DNA of 18,356 nt, taken from Cardiobacteriales bacterium. Its GTDB lineage: Bacteria; Pseudomonadota; Gammaproteobacteria; Cardiobacteriales; Wohlfahrtiimonadaceae. The notes below the pieces were generated by a model that was not told the origin of the DNA, did not search any database, and saw nothing but the letters and a program-made list of their open reading frames with translations. Both the position numbers and the translations under genes were made by a program. Shown here one piece after another: positions 6,201 through 13,308 of this stretch (its first letter is position 1; every line of letters starts with the position of its first letter). The stretch covers positions 1-18,356 of the forward strand of contig JASLFR010000040.1 of NCBI GenBank assembly GCA_030150565.1, in the 5' to 3' direction.

Positions 6201-8135
6201 CTTTTAGGAAATGAGACACCACCAGAGCTCGATATTGAAGGGAACATTGAAGGGGATCAAAAACTCACTAAAGTAACTGAAGAGACGAGTACTGCAGCAC
6301 AAGCAGAATTGAGTGCGATCCGTGTTTCACCTGTCCGTTTAGCTAATATTTCTGAAGATGTTGCTGAGAATATGATTCTTGCAACACAGCAAGAGCGTAC
6401 ACTTGGACAACTCAATACCGCTCTTGATGAACTTGAGCGCACAATCTCTCGCGTTAATATGCAGACCCGCAGGATCGAGATTGAGATGGAGGCGCAGATG
6501 CTCTCCCGCCACGCTCGAGTTGCTGAAGATGATGATTTTGACCCATTAGAGCTCGACCGCTTTACAGAGCTTCAACAAGTAACACGCTTCATCTCTGAAT
6601 CAGTCTCTGACCTCTACTCTCTTAGAGAGACTCTTCAAGAGCAGGTTGAGGAGCTAAGCGCTGTCTCTGATAAGCAGCACACATTAAATGACTATATTAA
6701 TACTGCGCTCAATGAGATTCGTACCGTTAGCTTCCTCAATATTATTCCTCGCTTACGCCGCCTCATACGCCAAGTAGGTAAAGAGCATGATAAACGTGTA
6801 GAGCTCATCACTGAAGGGGTGGATATTCAAGTTGAACGCTCTATTGTTGAGCAGATGGTCGCCCCCTTTGAACATATGATTCGTAACTCAATCGTACACG
6901 GTCTTGAACCAACAGAAGAGCGAATCAGCGCTAATAAAGCGCCAACAGGGAAGATCACTCTCGAAGTGGTTAAGCAGGATGCTGAGCTTCTCATCCGCTT
7001 TAGTGACGATGGTAAAGGGATCGATATTGAGAAGGTACGCGCTAAAGCGATCGATATGGGGGTGATTCAAGCGGATCAACCTGTTGAAGATCAAGAGCTC
7101 GTAGAGATGTTGATGCTTCCAGGGATGTCTACCGCAACTTCACTCTCTCAAGATGCGGGGCGTGGAGTGGGACTCGACGTATTTGCTAAAGCGATTCTCC
7201 TTTTAAATGCTAAATTCCAAATTATCAATCGTCCCAATGAGGGGTTAACCTTTGAGATTCGTGTACCGTTTGCCCTCTCAACTATTAAATCTCTCATTGT
7301 GAAGGCGGGACATAAACATTATGCGATCCCCCTCAATCACGTTGTTGCGGTAGATAATCAGCAGAAAGTCGATGATTATGAGTATATTCACTATCAAGGG
7401 CAGAAATACCTCAACTATAAGCTCTCAAGCATCTATCGTGATATCTCTATCTTTACATCGGGCTCAGAGAGTAATCTCCATATTCTGCTCAATGTAAATG
7501 GAGTTCGTTACGCTCTTGAAGTGGATGAGATCGACTCACAAGAGGAGATTATTATGCGTCCCCTCAACCCACAGATAGCAGCAACGCCAGGGCTTTCAGG
7601 AGCATCTGTTCTCTCTGATGGGGAGATCGTCTACATTCTCGATGTAGCGAAAGTCTTCGATAGCGTCTTAACGGAAGAGGGTGCCTTTAACGAGCATGAG
7701 TTTGAACTCCTCTCTAATGAGTTTATCCGCGAGGCTTCAAAAGAGGTTGCGCCTAAAGTATTGGTGGTTGATGACTCAATTACCATGCGTCGTGTCTCAT
7801 CCCGCCTAGTAGAGAAACTTGGTCTCCGTTATGAGACCGCAAAAGATGGTTTAGATGCGATTGAAAAAGTTGAAATCGACGCACCTGACCTCATTATGCT
7901 CGATATCGAGATGCCTAATATGGATGGTTTTGAGGTCTTAAGTTACCTTAAATCTCATGAAGCTTATCACCATATTCCAATCATCATGATCACCTCTCGA
8001 ATTGGTGAGAAACATAAAGAGCGAGCGCTTGAACTTGGCGCAAGCATGTATTGTGGTAAGCCCTACACTGAAGATGAGATGAATGCCAACATTAAACAGC
8101 TTCTCTCACACAAGTGGGATAAGTTTGACAATTAA
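3222..8135 (+). CDS. chpA: ChpA, CheA-like hybrid histidine kinase of the Pil-Chp system
   Basis: The central kinase, 1637 residues, taking input from PilJ-PilI and phosphorylating the receivers. Parts visible in order: an N-terminal helical region about 1-340 with no recognisable phospho-histidine; Hpt module 1 (H411 in FHTLKGSG); Hpt module 2 (H596 in FHTIKGSG); a helical spacer; Hpt module 3 (H919 in MHTLKGSA); a long helical dimerisation segment about 1050-1160; the ATPase domain with N1222 and H1226 in the N box, D1262-D1263-G-K-G, and the GRGVG box about 1311-1317; a CheW-like domain about 1345-1490; and a C-terminal receiver with D1517-D1518, phospho-acceptor D1561 and K1613. Pseudomonas ChpA is about 2470 residues with six Hpt domains plus two variant ones, so this is a cut-down version. 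All kinase and receiver residues are intact. It is followed by pilZ after 14 bases. Confidence 0.96.
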   Translation: MKITDPTIYSLIRDIRANIVRRYLSLSINRANKPDLSFDPKKIDPVIAQSPDNLVLWQSFRDYFTHLDPTQEHFGNHNLYKAIIDQLKEVELGKNDGLDIPPLLAQLTSGATKAGTEQNDESEQNDSKVDELQFIDISPLKEILLAIDNNQQPIESLLEAEAEIELLHNGLMQANYPLLAVALAEKLDDADADQKFESLVCFTDLYNGLEAGFRPNGEENLTETYRQYYLWEAYQELYEKIEEFIGRFQENPKFFSRKSTTRELESIFALLKTGVAFTLDGGLQSELASRNPSDREWHINFFTRFLSAHSNRSVISEEITEVAQAPLQEESITPPEQSGASLRHPYYLEGRREVTLKEAPDYGEDLVAELKESFQEEVAQEVFPAIEESLQQLTEAPYDNEVILTLRRAFHTLKGSGYMAGFMVVGEIGWQVEEVLNGCRDHKYEFSPAIWHHANDGYEAAKALLADELSHDEGIAHLERIAYQGHYLLTHDGVIEPQERAPIAEAIPTADSAPAAEETTTTTTLPHPYYLIGSLPVELKEAPDYGEDLIAELKESFAEEMSEEVFPTIETALEELFNDAPDFDKEQVDNLRRAFHTIKGSGFMAGHMVAGEMAWQVEELLNACRDHKFEFNDVLLHHSNDAFKGIKGVLSGELSEADGIKELERIAFQAKEIMDHRAQIEPQEMVQSVVQPSISTPILETSPASEIAPEVIEPSFEDHFGSEEVYKERPEENLFSENEQYTLAQYDLTALIKPLEELKEMLPQLRLGSYYDLQDFSRITGVLTNRSPLPSIIKEQQLISALHYNSLMHRAHGISPREQTLELWEKVLNEIEALTEFKGQLREELIDEQVKALKRPIITYGASAIEESDESNEEQELYELFKEEAIEILEITDELINDWRDDGYNEHSELIAEFRRHMHTLKGSARMVDRNDIGQLAHAMESLLDPLYISRFNSDPKQFEVLQRTLDYLPLMLERSTKTLNEEGYSLLSALHLLLGNETPPELDIEGNIEGDQKLTKVTEETSTAAQAELSAIRVSPVRLANISEDVAENMILATQQERTLGQLNTALDELERTISRVNMQTRRIEIEMEAQMLSRHARVAEDDDFDPLELDRFTELQQVTRFISESVSDLYSLRETLQEQVEELSAVSDKQHTLNDYINTALNEIRTVSFLNIIPRLRRLIRQVGKEHDKRVELITEGVDIQVERSIVEQMVAPFEHMIRNSIVHGLEPTEERISANKAPTGKITLEVVKQDAELLIRFSDDGKGIDIEKVRAKAIDMGVIQADQPVEDQELVEMLMLPGMSTATSLSQDAGRGVGLDVFAKAILLLNAKFQIINRPNEGLTFEIRVPFALSTIKSLIVKAGHKHYAIPLNHVVAVDNQQKVDDYEYIHYQGQKYLNYKLSSIYRDISIFTSGSESNLHILLNVNGVRYALEVDEIDSQEEIIMRPLNPQIAATPGLSGASVLSDGEIVYILDVAKVFDSVLTEEGAFNEHEFELLSNEFIREASKEVAPKVLVVDDSITMRRVSSRLVEKLGLRYETAKDGLDAIEKVEIDAPDLIMLDIEMPNMDGFEVLSYLKSHEAYHHIPIIMITSRIGEKHKERALELGASMYCGKPYTEDEMNANIKQLLSHKWDKFDN
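4251..4718 (+). repeat. Duplicated Hpt module inside chpA, copy 1
   Basis: This encodes residues 344-499, from HPYYLEG to IEPQE, around H411. It aligns almost end to end with residues 527-684, two residues longer, and well over half of the residues are identical by eye; LKEAPDYGEDL, AELKESF, LRRAFHT, KGSG, MAG, WQVEE, CRDHK and LERIA are shared. The DNA is also visibly similar, for instance the stretch around the APDYGEDL codons. Confidence 0.85.
4800..5273 (+). repeat. Duplicated Hpt module inside chpA, copy 2
   Basis: This encodes residues 527-684, from HPYYLIG to IEPQE, around H596. It begins 549 bases after copy 1 and keeps the same borders, which points to an in-frame tandem duplication of one Hpt unit with its linker. 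The linker between the copies (about residues 500-526) is rich in Ala, Thr and Pro. Confidence 0.85.
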
Positions 8136-8149
8136 AGCGAGATAAAATT

Positions 8150-8494
8150 ATGAGTAAATTGAGACAACTCTCCATCACCTTCAACAGCGCCGATCAGATG
8201 GCTGAAGCATATATGCCTTTTTTAAGAAATGGGGGATTCTTTATTCCAACCGATCGTGAATTTTCGCTCGGGGATGAGCTCTTTATCGTCTTAACCTTAC
8301 CTGATGATCCTAAAAAGCGTTTCCCTGCCCCCGCTCAAGTGGCGTGGATCAATCCACCTAATGTCTCTGGTGGTCGCAAACCAGGAATTGGTGTCGCTTT
8401 TGTCGGAGTGCAGGCGCAAGCGATTAATAAACGTTTTAATGATCTTGTAAAAACTTCTACGCGCCGCACATCGGGCGCTCGCAACACAATGTAA
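8150..8494 (+). CDS. pilZ: PilZ, type IV pilus assembly protein
   Basis: This 114-residue soluble protein matches the founding PilZ of Pseudomonas across its length: AYMPFLRNGGFFIPTDREFSLGDELFIVLTLPDDPKK, then AQVAWINPP and PGIGVAF. PilZ is required for pilus biogenesis and works with the assembly ATPase PilB and the diguanylate-binding regulator FimX in relatives. As in that subgroup, the N-terminal RxxxR c-di-GMP motif of other PilZ domains is absent, so it probably does not bind c-di-GMP itself. It follows chpA by 14 bases and overlaps tatD by one base (TAATG), so it is likely translationally coupled to both. In Pseudomonas, pilZ sits next to tatD but away from the chp genes. Confidence 0.93.
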   Translation: MSKLRQLSITFNSADQMAEAYMPFLRNGGFFIPTDREFSLGDELFIVLTLPDDPKKRFPAPAQVAWINPPNVSGGRKPGIGVAFVGVQAQAINKRFNDLVKTSTRRTSGARNTM

Positions 8495-9273
8495 TGAGTA
8501 TGTTTATCGATTCTCACTGCCACCTTGATCGTATTGAACACCCCGATCTCTCCTTTGAAGCGCTTATTGAAGCAGCTAAAGAGGCGAAGGTTGGAAAGAT
8601 GCTCTGTGTCAGCATCGGCTTAACTCAATGGCAAGCGATGGCAGATCTTGTCGCTCCTTATGAGAATATCTATCTCTCAGCTGGGATTCATCCTTGTAAT
8701 GTTGAGAGTGAACCGCTCCCAACTGAAGAGCAGTTCGCACCTCTCTTAGAGGATCCTCGTGTTATCGCAATTGGTGAAACGGGTCTCGATTACCACTATA
8801 TGCCTGAACTTAAGGTGAAACAGCAAGCCTACTTTATTGCGCAGATTGAGCTAGCTAAAAAATATCAGAAGCCGCTCATCATTCATACCCGAGAGGCGCG
8901 CCACGATACGATCAATATTTTAAGAAATGAGGATGCAAGAGATGCTCGAGGTATTCTCCACTGCTTTACAGAGAATTGGGAGATGGCAAAACAGGGCTTA
9001 GATCTCGGTTTTTACCTCTCATTTTCTGGAATTATCACCTTCAAAAATGCAAAAGAGTTACGGGAAGTAGTGCGAAAAGCCCCTCTTGATCGCTTGCTTA
9101 TTGAGACCGATGCCCCCTATTTAGCCCCTGTTCCCCATCGAGGAAAGGTGAATCATCCAGCGCTCGTCCCCCACGTTGCTCAAGTGATGGCTGATATTAA
9201 AGAGTGCTCCCTCGAAGAGATTGCGAAGATCACCACCGGTAATTTCAATCGCCTCTTTAAACTCGCCCCCTAA
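8494..9273 (+). CDS. TatD-family metal-dependent DNase/hydrolase (YcfH type)
   Basis: A 259-residue TIM-barrel hydrolase of the amidohydrolase superfamily. The metal ligands are all visible: H8 and H10 in FIDSHCHLD, E95 in GETGLDY, H131 in LIIHTRE, H156 in GILHCFT and D206 in IETDAPYLAP. TatD proteins act as metal-dependent 3'-5' exonucleases in DNA repair; the YcfH subgroup, often found beside pilZ and holB, is less well characterised. The start ATG overlaps the pilZ stop (TAATG); a second ATG two codons on is possible. There is no terminator before hldE, 36 bases downstream. Confidence 0.93.
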   Translation: MSMFIDSHCHLDRIEHPDLSFEALIEAAKEAKVGKMLCVSIGLTQWQAMADLVAPYENIYLSAGIHPCNVESEPLPTEEQFAPLLEDPRVIAIGETGLDYHYMPELKVKQQAYFIAQIELAKKYQKPLIIHTREARHDTINILRNEDARDARGILHCFTENWEMAKQGLDLGFYLSFSGIITFKNAKELREVVRKAPLDRLLIETDAPYLAPVPHRGKVNHPALVPHVAQVMADIKECSLEEIAKITTGNFNRLFKLAP

Positions 9274-9309
9274 AATTTTTTCTAAAAATCATTTAAAGAA
9301 GAGATCCAA

Positions 9310-10713
9310 ATGAAAATAGCTATTCTTGGCGATCTTATGCTCGACCGCTACTGGTTTGGTGATACTGACCGAATCTCCCCTGAAGCACCTGTTCCTGTCC
9401 TCCGTGTGCAGAGAGAGGAGGAGCGATTAGGAGGAGCTGCAAACGTCGCCCTTAATATTCGTGCACTCGATGGTGAAGTCACTCTTGTTGGCGCCTTAGG
9501 TGATGATGAGAATGGAGCTCGAATAGAGCATCTTTGCCGTGAAGCTGGGATTAATCTACGCCCTATTATCGATTGCAACCACCCGACCACCACTAAATTG
9601 CGTATTGTCAGCAAACAGCAACACCTTTTACGTTGCGATTTTGAGGAGGTGAGTGAGGGGAATCTCATCAATCTTAAAGAGCATCAAAACCTCATCGATG
9701 AGGTGATTGCTCAGCACGATATCCTACTCCTCTCCGATTACGGAAAAGGCTTTCTTTCTGAGCCACAAGCGCTCATAAAAGCTGCACGAAAGGCGGGGAA
9801 AAAGGTGATTGTCGATCCTAAAGGGGATGACTTCTCCAAATATCGGGGCGCCTCGCTTGTTACCCCTAATCGGAGTGAGTTTGAGACAATTGTTGGCAGA
9901 CAAGAGGATGAAGATGCGCTCCTCACCGCAGGAAAAAATCTGCGCAAGCTCCTTGAGCTCGATGCACTCTTAGTCACCCGCTCTGAAGAGGGGATGACCC
10001 TCTTTACCGATCAAGAGCCCATTACACTCCCCGCCCGCTCCCTCGATGTTTTTGATGTCACAGGTGCAGGCGATACGGTAATTGCTAATCTCGCACTCGC
10101 TCTTTCAGAGGGAAAGCCCCTTGCGGAAGCCGCTCGCATCGCGAATATCGCAGCCTCTATTGTGATTGGAAAGATGGGGGCCGCTCAAGTGAGCCGAAAA
10201 GAGCTCAATTATGCACTTGGATACTCTCAACGAGCGCACCATCAAGTCTTAACGCTCGATGAGTTATTAGAAGAGGTGAAAGAGGCTCGCAGCAAAGGTG
10301 AGATCATTGTGATGACTAACGGCTGCTTCGATCTCCTCCATCGTGGCCATGTTCTCTATCTTGAAGAGGCGCGAAAATTGGGGCATCGCCTCATTGTAGC
10401 CCTCAATTCAGATGCCTCTGTTCGTCGCTTAAAAGGAGAGGAGCGCCCCATTATGGATGAAGTGAGCCGTGCAACTGTGATGGCAACTCTCTCATCTGTC
10501 GATTGGGTTGTTCTCTTTGATGAGGATTCCCCTGAAAAATTGATTGAACAAATATTACCCGATATTTTGGTAAAAGGGAGCGATTATCGAGTTGAGGATA
10601 TCATGGGTGCGGAGGCTGTTTTAGCCAATGGTGGACGGGTTGAGTTGATCGATTTGATTGATGGTTACTCCACCACCAAAGCTGTTGAAAAGATTAAAAA
10701 AACTTCGAAATAG
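9310..10713 (+). CDS. hldE: HldE, bifunctional heptose-7-phosphate kinase / heptose-1-phosphate adenylyltransferase
   Basis: This cytoplasmic enzyme makes ADP-heptose for the LPS inner core, carrying out the kinase and adenylyltransferase steps that flank GmhB. The N-terminal half (about 1-310) is a PfkB/ribokinase domain: GDLMLDRYWFG, RISPEAPVPV, GGAANVALN and the catalytic signature DVTGAGDT with D255. The C-terminal part (about 330-467) is a nucleotidyltransferase: MTNGCFDLLHRGHVLYL with the HxGH-type motif at H344-R-G-H347, and VKGSDY. At 467 residues it is close to E. coli HldE, lacking about ten N-terminal residues. The ribosome site is AAGAAGAG just upstream. Its presence implies heptose-containing LPS or LOS. 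The recA promoter begins right after its stop. Confidence 0.97.
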   Translation: MKIAILGDLMLDRYWFGDTDRISPEAPVPVLRVQREEERLGGAANVALNIRALDGEVTLVGALGDDENGARIEHLCREAGINLRPIIDCNHPTTTKLRIVSKQQHLLRCDFEEVSEGNLINLKEHQNLIDEVIAQHDILLLSDYGKGFLSEPQALIKAARKAGKKVIVDPKGDDFSKYRGASLVTPNRSEFETIVGRQEDEDALLTAGKNLRKLLELDALLVTRSEEGMTLFTDQEPITLPARSLDVFDVTGAGDTVIANLALALSEGKPLAEAARIANIAASIVIGKMGAAQVSRKELNYALGYSQRAHHQVLTLDELLEEVKEARSKGEIIVMTNGCFDLLHRGHVLYLEEARKLGHRLIVALNSDASVRRLKGEERPIMDEVSRATVMATLSSVDWVVLFDEDSPEKLIEQILPDILVKGSDYRVEDIMGAEAVLANGGRVELIDLIDGYSTTKAVEKIKKTSK

Positions 10714-10734
10714 CCCCCGCTTTTCCTCCCCCTC

Positions 10735-10743
10735 TGCTATAAT
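10735..10743 (+). promoter_or_regulatory. Extended -10 promoter of recA
   Basis: TGCTATAAT: a perfect -10 hexamer (10738-10743) preceded by the TGn extension, so a good -35 is not required, and none is seen. Upstream, 10714-10735 is almost purely pyrimidine. The start point would be near 10750, about 32 bases before the recA ATG. No CTGT-N8-ACAG LexA site overlaps it. Confidence 0.65.
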
Positions 10744-10781
10744 GTATCTTTTAAATTAATATCAAAAATAGGAGACAAACC

Positions 10782-11822
10782 ATGGATGAGAATAGACGCA
10801 AAGCGCTCGAGGCGGCATTGAGCCAAATTAACCGTCAGCATGGAAAAGGTTCACTCATGCGTTTTGGAGATAAGACCGAAAATAGAGATATTGTTGCTGT
10901 CTCCACAGGTTCACTTGGGCTCGACGTTGCACTCGGTATCGGTGGTCTTCCACGGGGCCGCGTTGTTGAGATCTTTGGGCCTGAATCATCAGGTAAAACA
11001 ACTTTAACGCTTCATGTAATTGCAGAGGTGCAGAAAGCGGGTGGAACAGCGGCTTTCGTCGATGCGGAGCATGCGCTCGATCCCTCTTATGCTAAAAAAC
11101 TTGGGGTAGATGTAGAGAACCTCTATATCTCACAACCTGACAATGGTGAGCAAGCGCTTGAGATCACAGATACGCTAGTCCGTTCAGGCGCTTTAGATGT
11201 TGTCGTTGTTGACTCAGTTGCAGCGCTCACACCCCGTGCAGAGATTGAGGGGGAGATGGGTGATTCCCATATGGGATTGCAAGCTCGCCTCATGAGCCAA
11301 GCGCTCCGTAAGCTTACTGGAAGCATTCAAAAATCGAATACGCTTGTTATCTTCATCAACCAGATCCGCATGAAGATTGGGGTGATGTTTGGAAACCCTG
11401 AAACTACAACGGGTGGAAATGCTCTAAAATTCTACTCATCAGTACGTCTCGATATCCGTCGTACAGGGGCGGTAAAGCAGGGTGATGAGGTGATCGGTGC
11501 CAATACTCGAGTACGTGTGGTTAAAAATAAGGTCTCTCCCCCCTTTAGACAGGCGGAGTTTGAGATTATGTATGGGCATGGAATTGACCGACTCGGTGAG
11601 ATTATCGAGATGGGCGTTACCGCTGGCTTAGTCACCCGTGCAGGAGCGTGGTATAGCTATGGTGATACTCGCTTAGGGCAAGGGAAAGAGAATGCAAAGC
11701 AGTATCTGCGTGATAACCAAGAGATGGCCGCAGAATTAGAGGAGAAGGTGCGTGCTCACTTCATCGAGAGCCCTCTTGAAGCCTCTTTCGAAGTAGATGA
11801 TGAGGGGAGTGACGAAGAGTAA
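10782..11822 (+). CDS. recA: RecA recombinase
   Basis: This 346-residue ATP-dependent strand-exchange protein acts in homologous recombination and repair. Walker A GPESSGKT is at 66-73, the same positions as in E. coli; DAEHALDP, the L1/L2 loop region (RMKIGVMFGNPETTTGGNALKFYSS) and KNKVSPPFRQAEFEIMYG are intact, and the acidic C-terminal tail (DDEGSDEE) is present. AGGAG lies 7 bases before the ATG. It appears monocistronic: own extended -10 promoter, and a clear hairpin terminator downstream. recX, often next to recA, is not here. Confidence 0.99.
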   Translation: MDENRRKALEAALSQINRQHGKGSLMRFGDKTENRDIVAVSTGSLGLDVALGIGGLPRGRVVEIFGPESSGKTTLTLHVIAEVQKAGGTAAFVDAEHALDPSYAKKLGVDVENLYISQPDNGEQALEITDTLVRSGALDVVVVDSVAALTPRAEIEGEMGDSHMGLQARLMSQALRKLTGSIQKSNTLVIFINQIRMKIGVMFGNPETTTGGNALKFYSSVRLDIRRTGAVKQGDEVIGANTRVRVVKNKVSPPFRQAEFEIMYGHGIDRLGEIIEMGVTAGLVTRAGAWYSYGDTRLGQGKENAKQYLRDNQEMAAELEEKVRAHFIESPLEASFEVDDEGSDEE

Positions 11823-11845
11823 TCGCCCCATTATCAAAAATTCTC

Positions 11846-11851
11846 TATAAT
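11846..11851 (+). promoter_or_regulatory. Candidate -10 element upstream of rluC
   Basis: A perfect TATAAT 24 bases after the recA stop, with no clear -35 or TG extension. If used, transcription would start around 11858, placing the hairpin at 11863-11885 at the extreme 5' end of the rluC mRNA. It may also be a chance AT-rich match. Confidence 0.3.
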
Positions 11852-11862
11852 AGAATCGATCG

Positions 11863-11891
11863 ATAGCCTTCCTTGTGAAGGCTATTTTTTT
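11863..11891 (+). terminator. Intrinsic terminator of recA
   Basis: Perfect 9-bp stem ATAGCCTTC/GAAGGCTAT with a 5-base loop, running into seven T residues (11885-11891). It lies 41 bases after the recA stop and just before the rluC ribosome site. Confidence 0.88.
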
Positions 11892-11906
11892 CTAAGGAGA
11901 TTTTTT

Positions 11907-12845
11907 ATGACTCAATCAATCAAGAGCGCAGTCCGTTTTGTCACCATCACTGAAAATGAGGCTGGACAGCGTGTCGACAACTATCTAATGGCACAATTTA
12001 GACAACTTCCAAAGAGTCGAATCTATCGTATGATCCGCAACGGGGAAGTGAGAGTCGATAAAGCACGGGTTAAAGCGAATACTCGACTCAATGTGGGGGA
12101 GATAATCCGCCTCCCTCCTGTCACTCTTCCAAAGAGTAGAGCAATTGAGATTCCCCAACCCTTCTTAAGAGAGATTGAGCGCTCTATCGTTGCAAATGAG
12201 GAGCATTTTCTCATTATCGATAAACCATCAGGGGTGGCTGTCCATAGTGGGACAGGAGTTGAGTATGGAATCATCGATGCCATTCGTGCACAATTCAGTG
12301 ATCATCCATTTTTTGAACTGGTCCACCGACTAGATCGCGATACTAGCGGCCTACTCCTCATTGCTAAAAATCGTCCAACCCTTCTAGAACTGCAGGCGCA
12401 ACCCTTTAAACGGCTCTACCAACTACTGGTAGCTGGCCACTGGAGTGATTCTTTAACCAAAATCGCTCACCCTCTACGCACTGACCATCGCATTGAGGGG
12501 GAGCGCCATGTCATTATCGATCAAGAGAGTGGCGTTGAAGCGGAGACACTCTTTAAACCCCTACAATATTTTAACGCTAAAACACTCCACTTTACCCTTC
12601 TAGAAGCGGAGCTAATAACAGGGCGCACCCACCAAATTCGAGTACATACTCAATCGGCTCAACACCCCATTATTGGTGATGAGCGTTACGGTGATAGTAG
12701 ACTCAACCAAACATGTAGAACGCTCGGGCTAGATCGACTCATGCTCCACGCCTCTATACTCCAATTTACAATTTCTGGCAGAGAATACAGTTACCACTCC
12801 CCTCTTCCTAGCCAATATCTCAAGCAGTTAAACGTCGATAAATAG
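11907..12845 (+). CDS. rluC: RluC-type 23S rRNA pseudouridine synthase
   Basis: This 312-residue RluA-family enzyme most likely modifies 23S rRNA U955, U2504 and U2580 (E. coli numbering). An N-terminal S4 RNA-binding domain (about 15-75: QRVDNYL...LPKSRIYRMIRNGEVRVD) precedes the catalytic domain with VHRLDRDTSGLLLIAKN, where D143 is the catalytic aspartate, and GRTHQIRVH further on. S4 plus catalytic domain, length and the KSRIYRMIR pattern favour RluC over RluD, but a one-gene call cannot exclude a close paralogue. AAGGAG 7 bases before the ATG is a strong ribosome site. It stands alone between the recA terminator and the ybgC promoter region. Confidence 0.9.
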   Translation: MTQSIKSAVRFVTITENEAGQRVDNYLMAQFRQLPKSRIYRMIRNGEVRVDKARVKANTRLNVGEIIRLPPVTLPKSRAIEIPQPFLREIERSIVANEEHFLIIDKPSGVAVHSGTGVEYGIIDAIRAQFSDHPFFELVHRLDRDTSGLLLIAKNRPTLLELQAQPFKRLYQLLVAGHWSDSLTKIAHPLRTDHRIEGERHVIIDQESGVEAETLFKPLQYFNAKTLHFTLLEAELITGRTHQIRVHTQSAQHPIIGDERYGDSRLNQTCRTLGLDRLMLHASILQFTISGREYSYHSPLPSQYLKQLNVDK

Positions 12846-12865
12846 GGCATTTTTTAGAGATGTAT

Positions 12866-12871
12866 TATAAT
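12866..12871 (+). promoter_or_regulatory. Candidate -10 element for the ybgC-tol operon
   Basis: TATAAT inside the AT-rich 58-base gap between rluC and ybgC. No good -35 was found at 16-18 bases. A start near 12878 would give a leader of about 25 bases containing the GGAGG at 12887-12891. Confidence 0.4.
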
Positions 12872-12903
12872 AAATACTCGATAAACGGAGGCTTTCCATT
12901 ACG

Positions 12904-13299
12904 ATGACAACGCAACCTAATCGCTTTACCTTCCCCGTTCGGGTCTACTATGAGGATACGGATGCAGGGCAGATTGTGTACCACTCCAACTACCTTAAAT
13001 ATATGGAGCGCGCGCGCACAGAATGGCTGCTCTCAAAAGGGGTCAATCTTCATCATCATGCCGAAACTAATGGGGAGCTCTTTGTCGTACATGATCTCTC
13101 CATCCGTTACCATAGGCCTGCCCATCTTTGTGATGATTTAGTGGTTGTAAGCCAGATCATAAAACAGACTCGCACACGTGCAATCTTCAGCCAAAATATT
13201 TTTCGTGGGGAAGAGTTACTCACTGAAGGGGAAGTGGTGATTGTCTCTTTAGATGCAGAGACCCGCCGCCCCCGCCCTCTTCCCGATTTTTTCAATTAA
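12904..13299 (+). CDS. ybgC: YbgC, acyl-CoA thioesterase of the Tol-Pal operon
   Basis: This 131-residue hot-dog-fold thioesterase has the signature YYEDTDAGQIVYHSNYLKYMERARTEWL near the N-terminus, with D20 in the catalytic Asp position of the 4-hydroxybenzoyl-CoA thioesterase family. YbgC hydrolyses acyl-CoA or acyl-ACP and is linked to phospholipid metabolism; it is the usual first gene of the tol-pal operon. GGAGG (12887-12891) is 12 bases from the ATG, unusually far. tolQ starts 9 bases after its stop, so the two are surely co-transcribed. Confidence 0.94.
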   Translation: MTTQPNRFTFPVRVYYEDTDAGQIVYHSNYLKYMERARTEWLLSKGVNLHHHAETNGELFVVHDLSIRYHRPAHLCDDLVVVSQIIKQTRTRAIFSQNIFRGEELLTEGEVVIVSLDAETRRPRPLPDFFN

Positions 13300-13308
13300 G
13301 GAGGCTCT

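Noticed and set aside
9348..9671. A 107-codon antisense frame inside hldE, and similar antisense frames in chpA, recA and rluC.
   Set aside because: All lie opposite well-recognised enzymes, give Ser/Arg-rich or low-complexity peptides and lack ribosome sites; they are codon-bias shadows.
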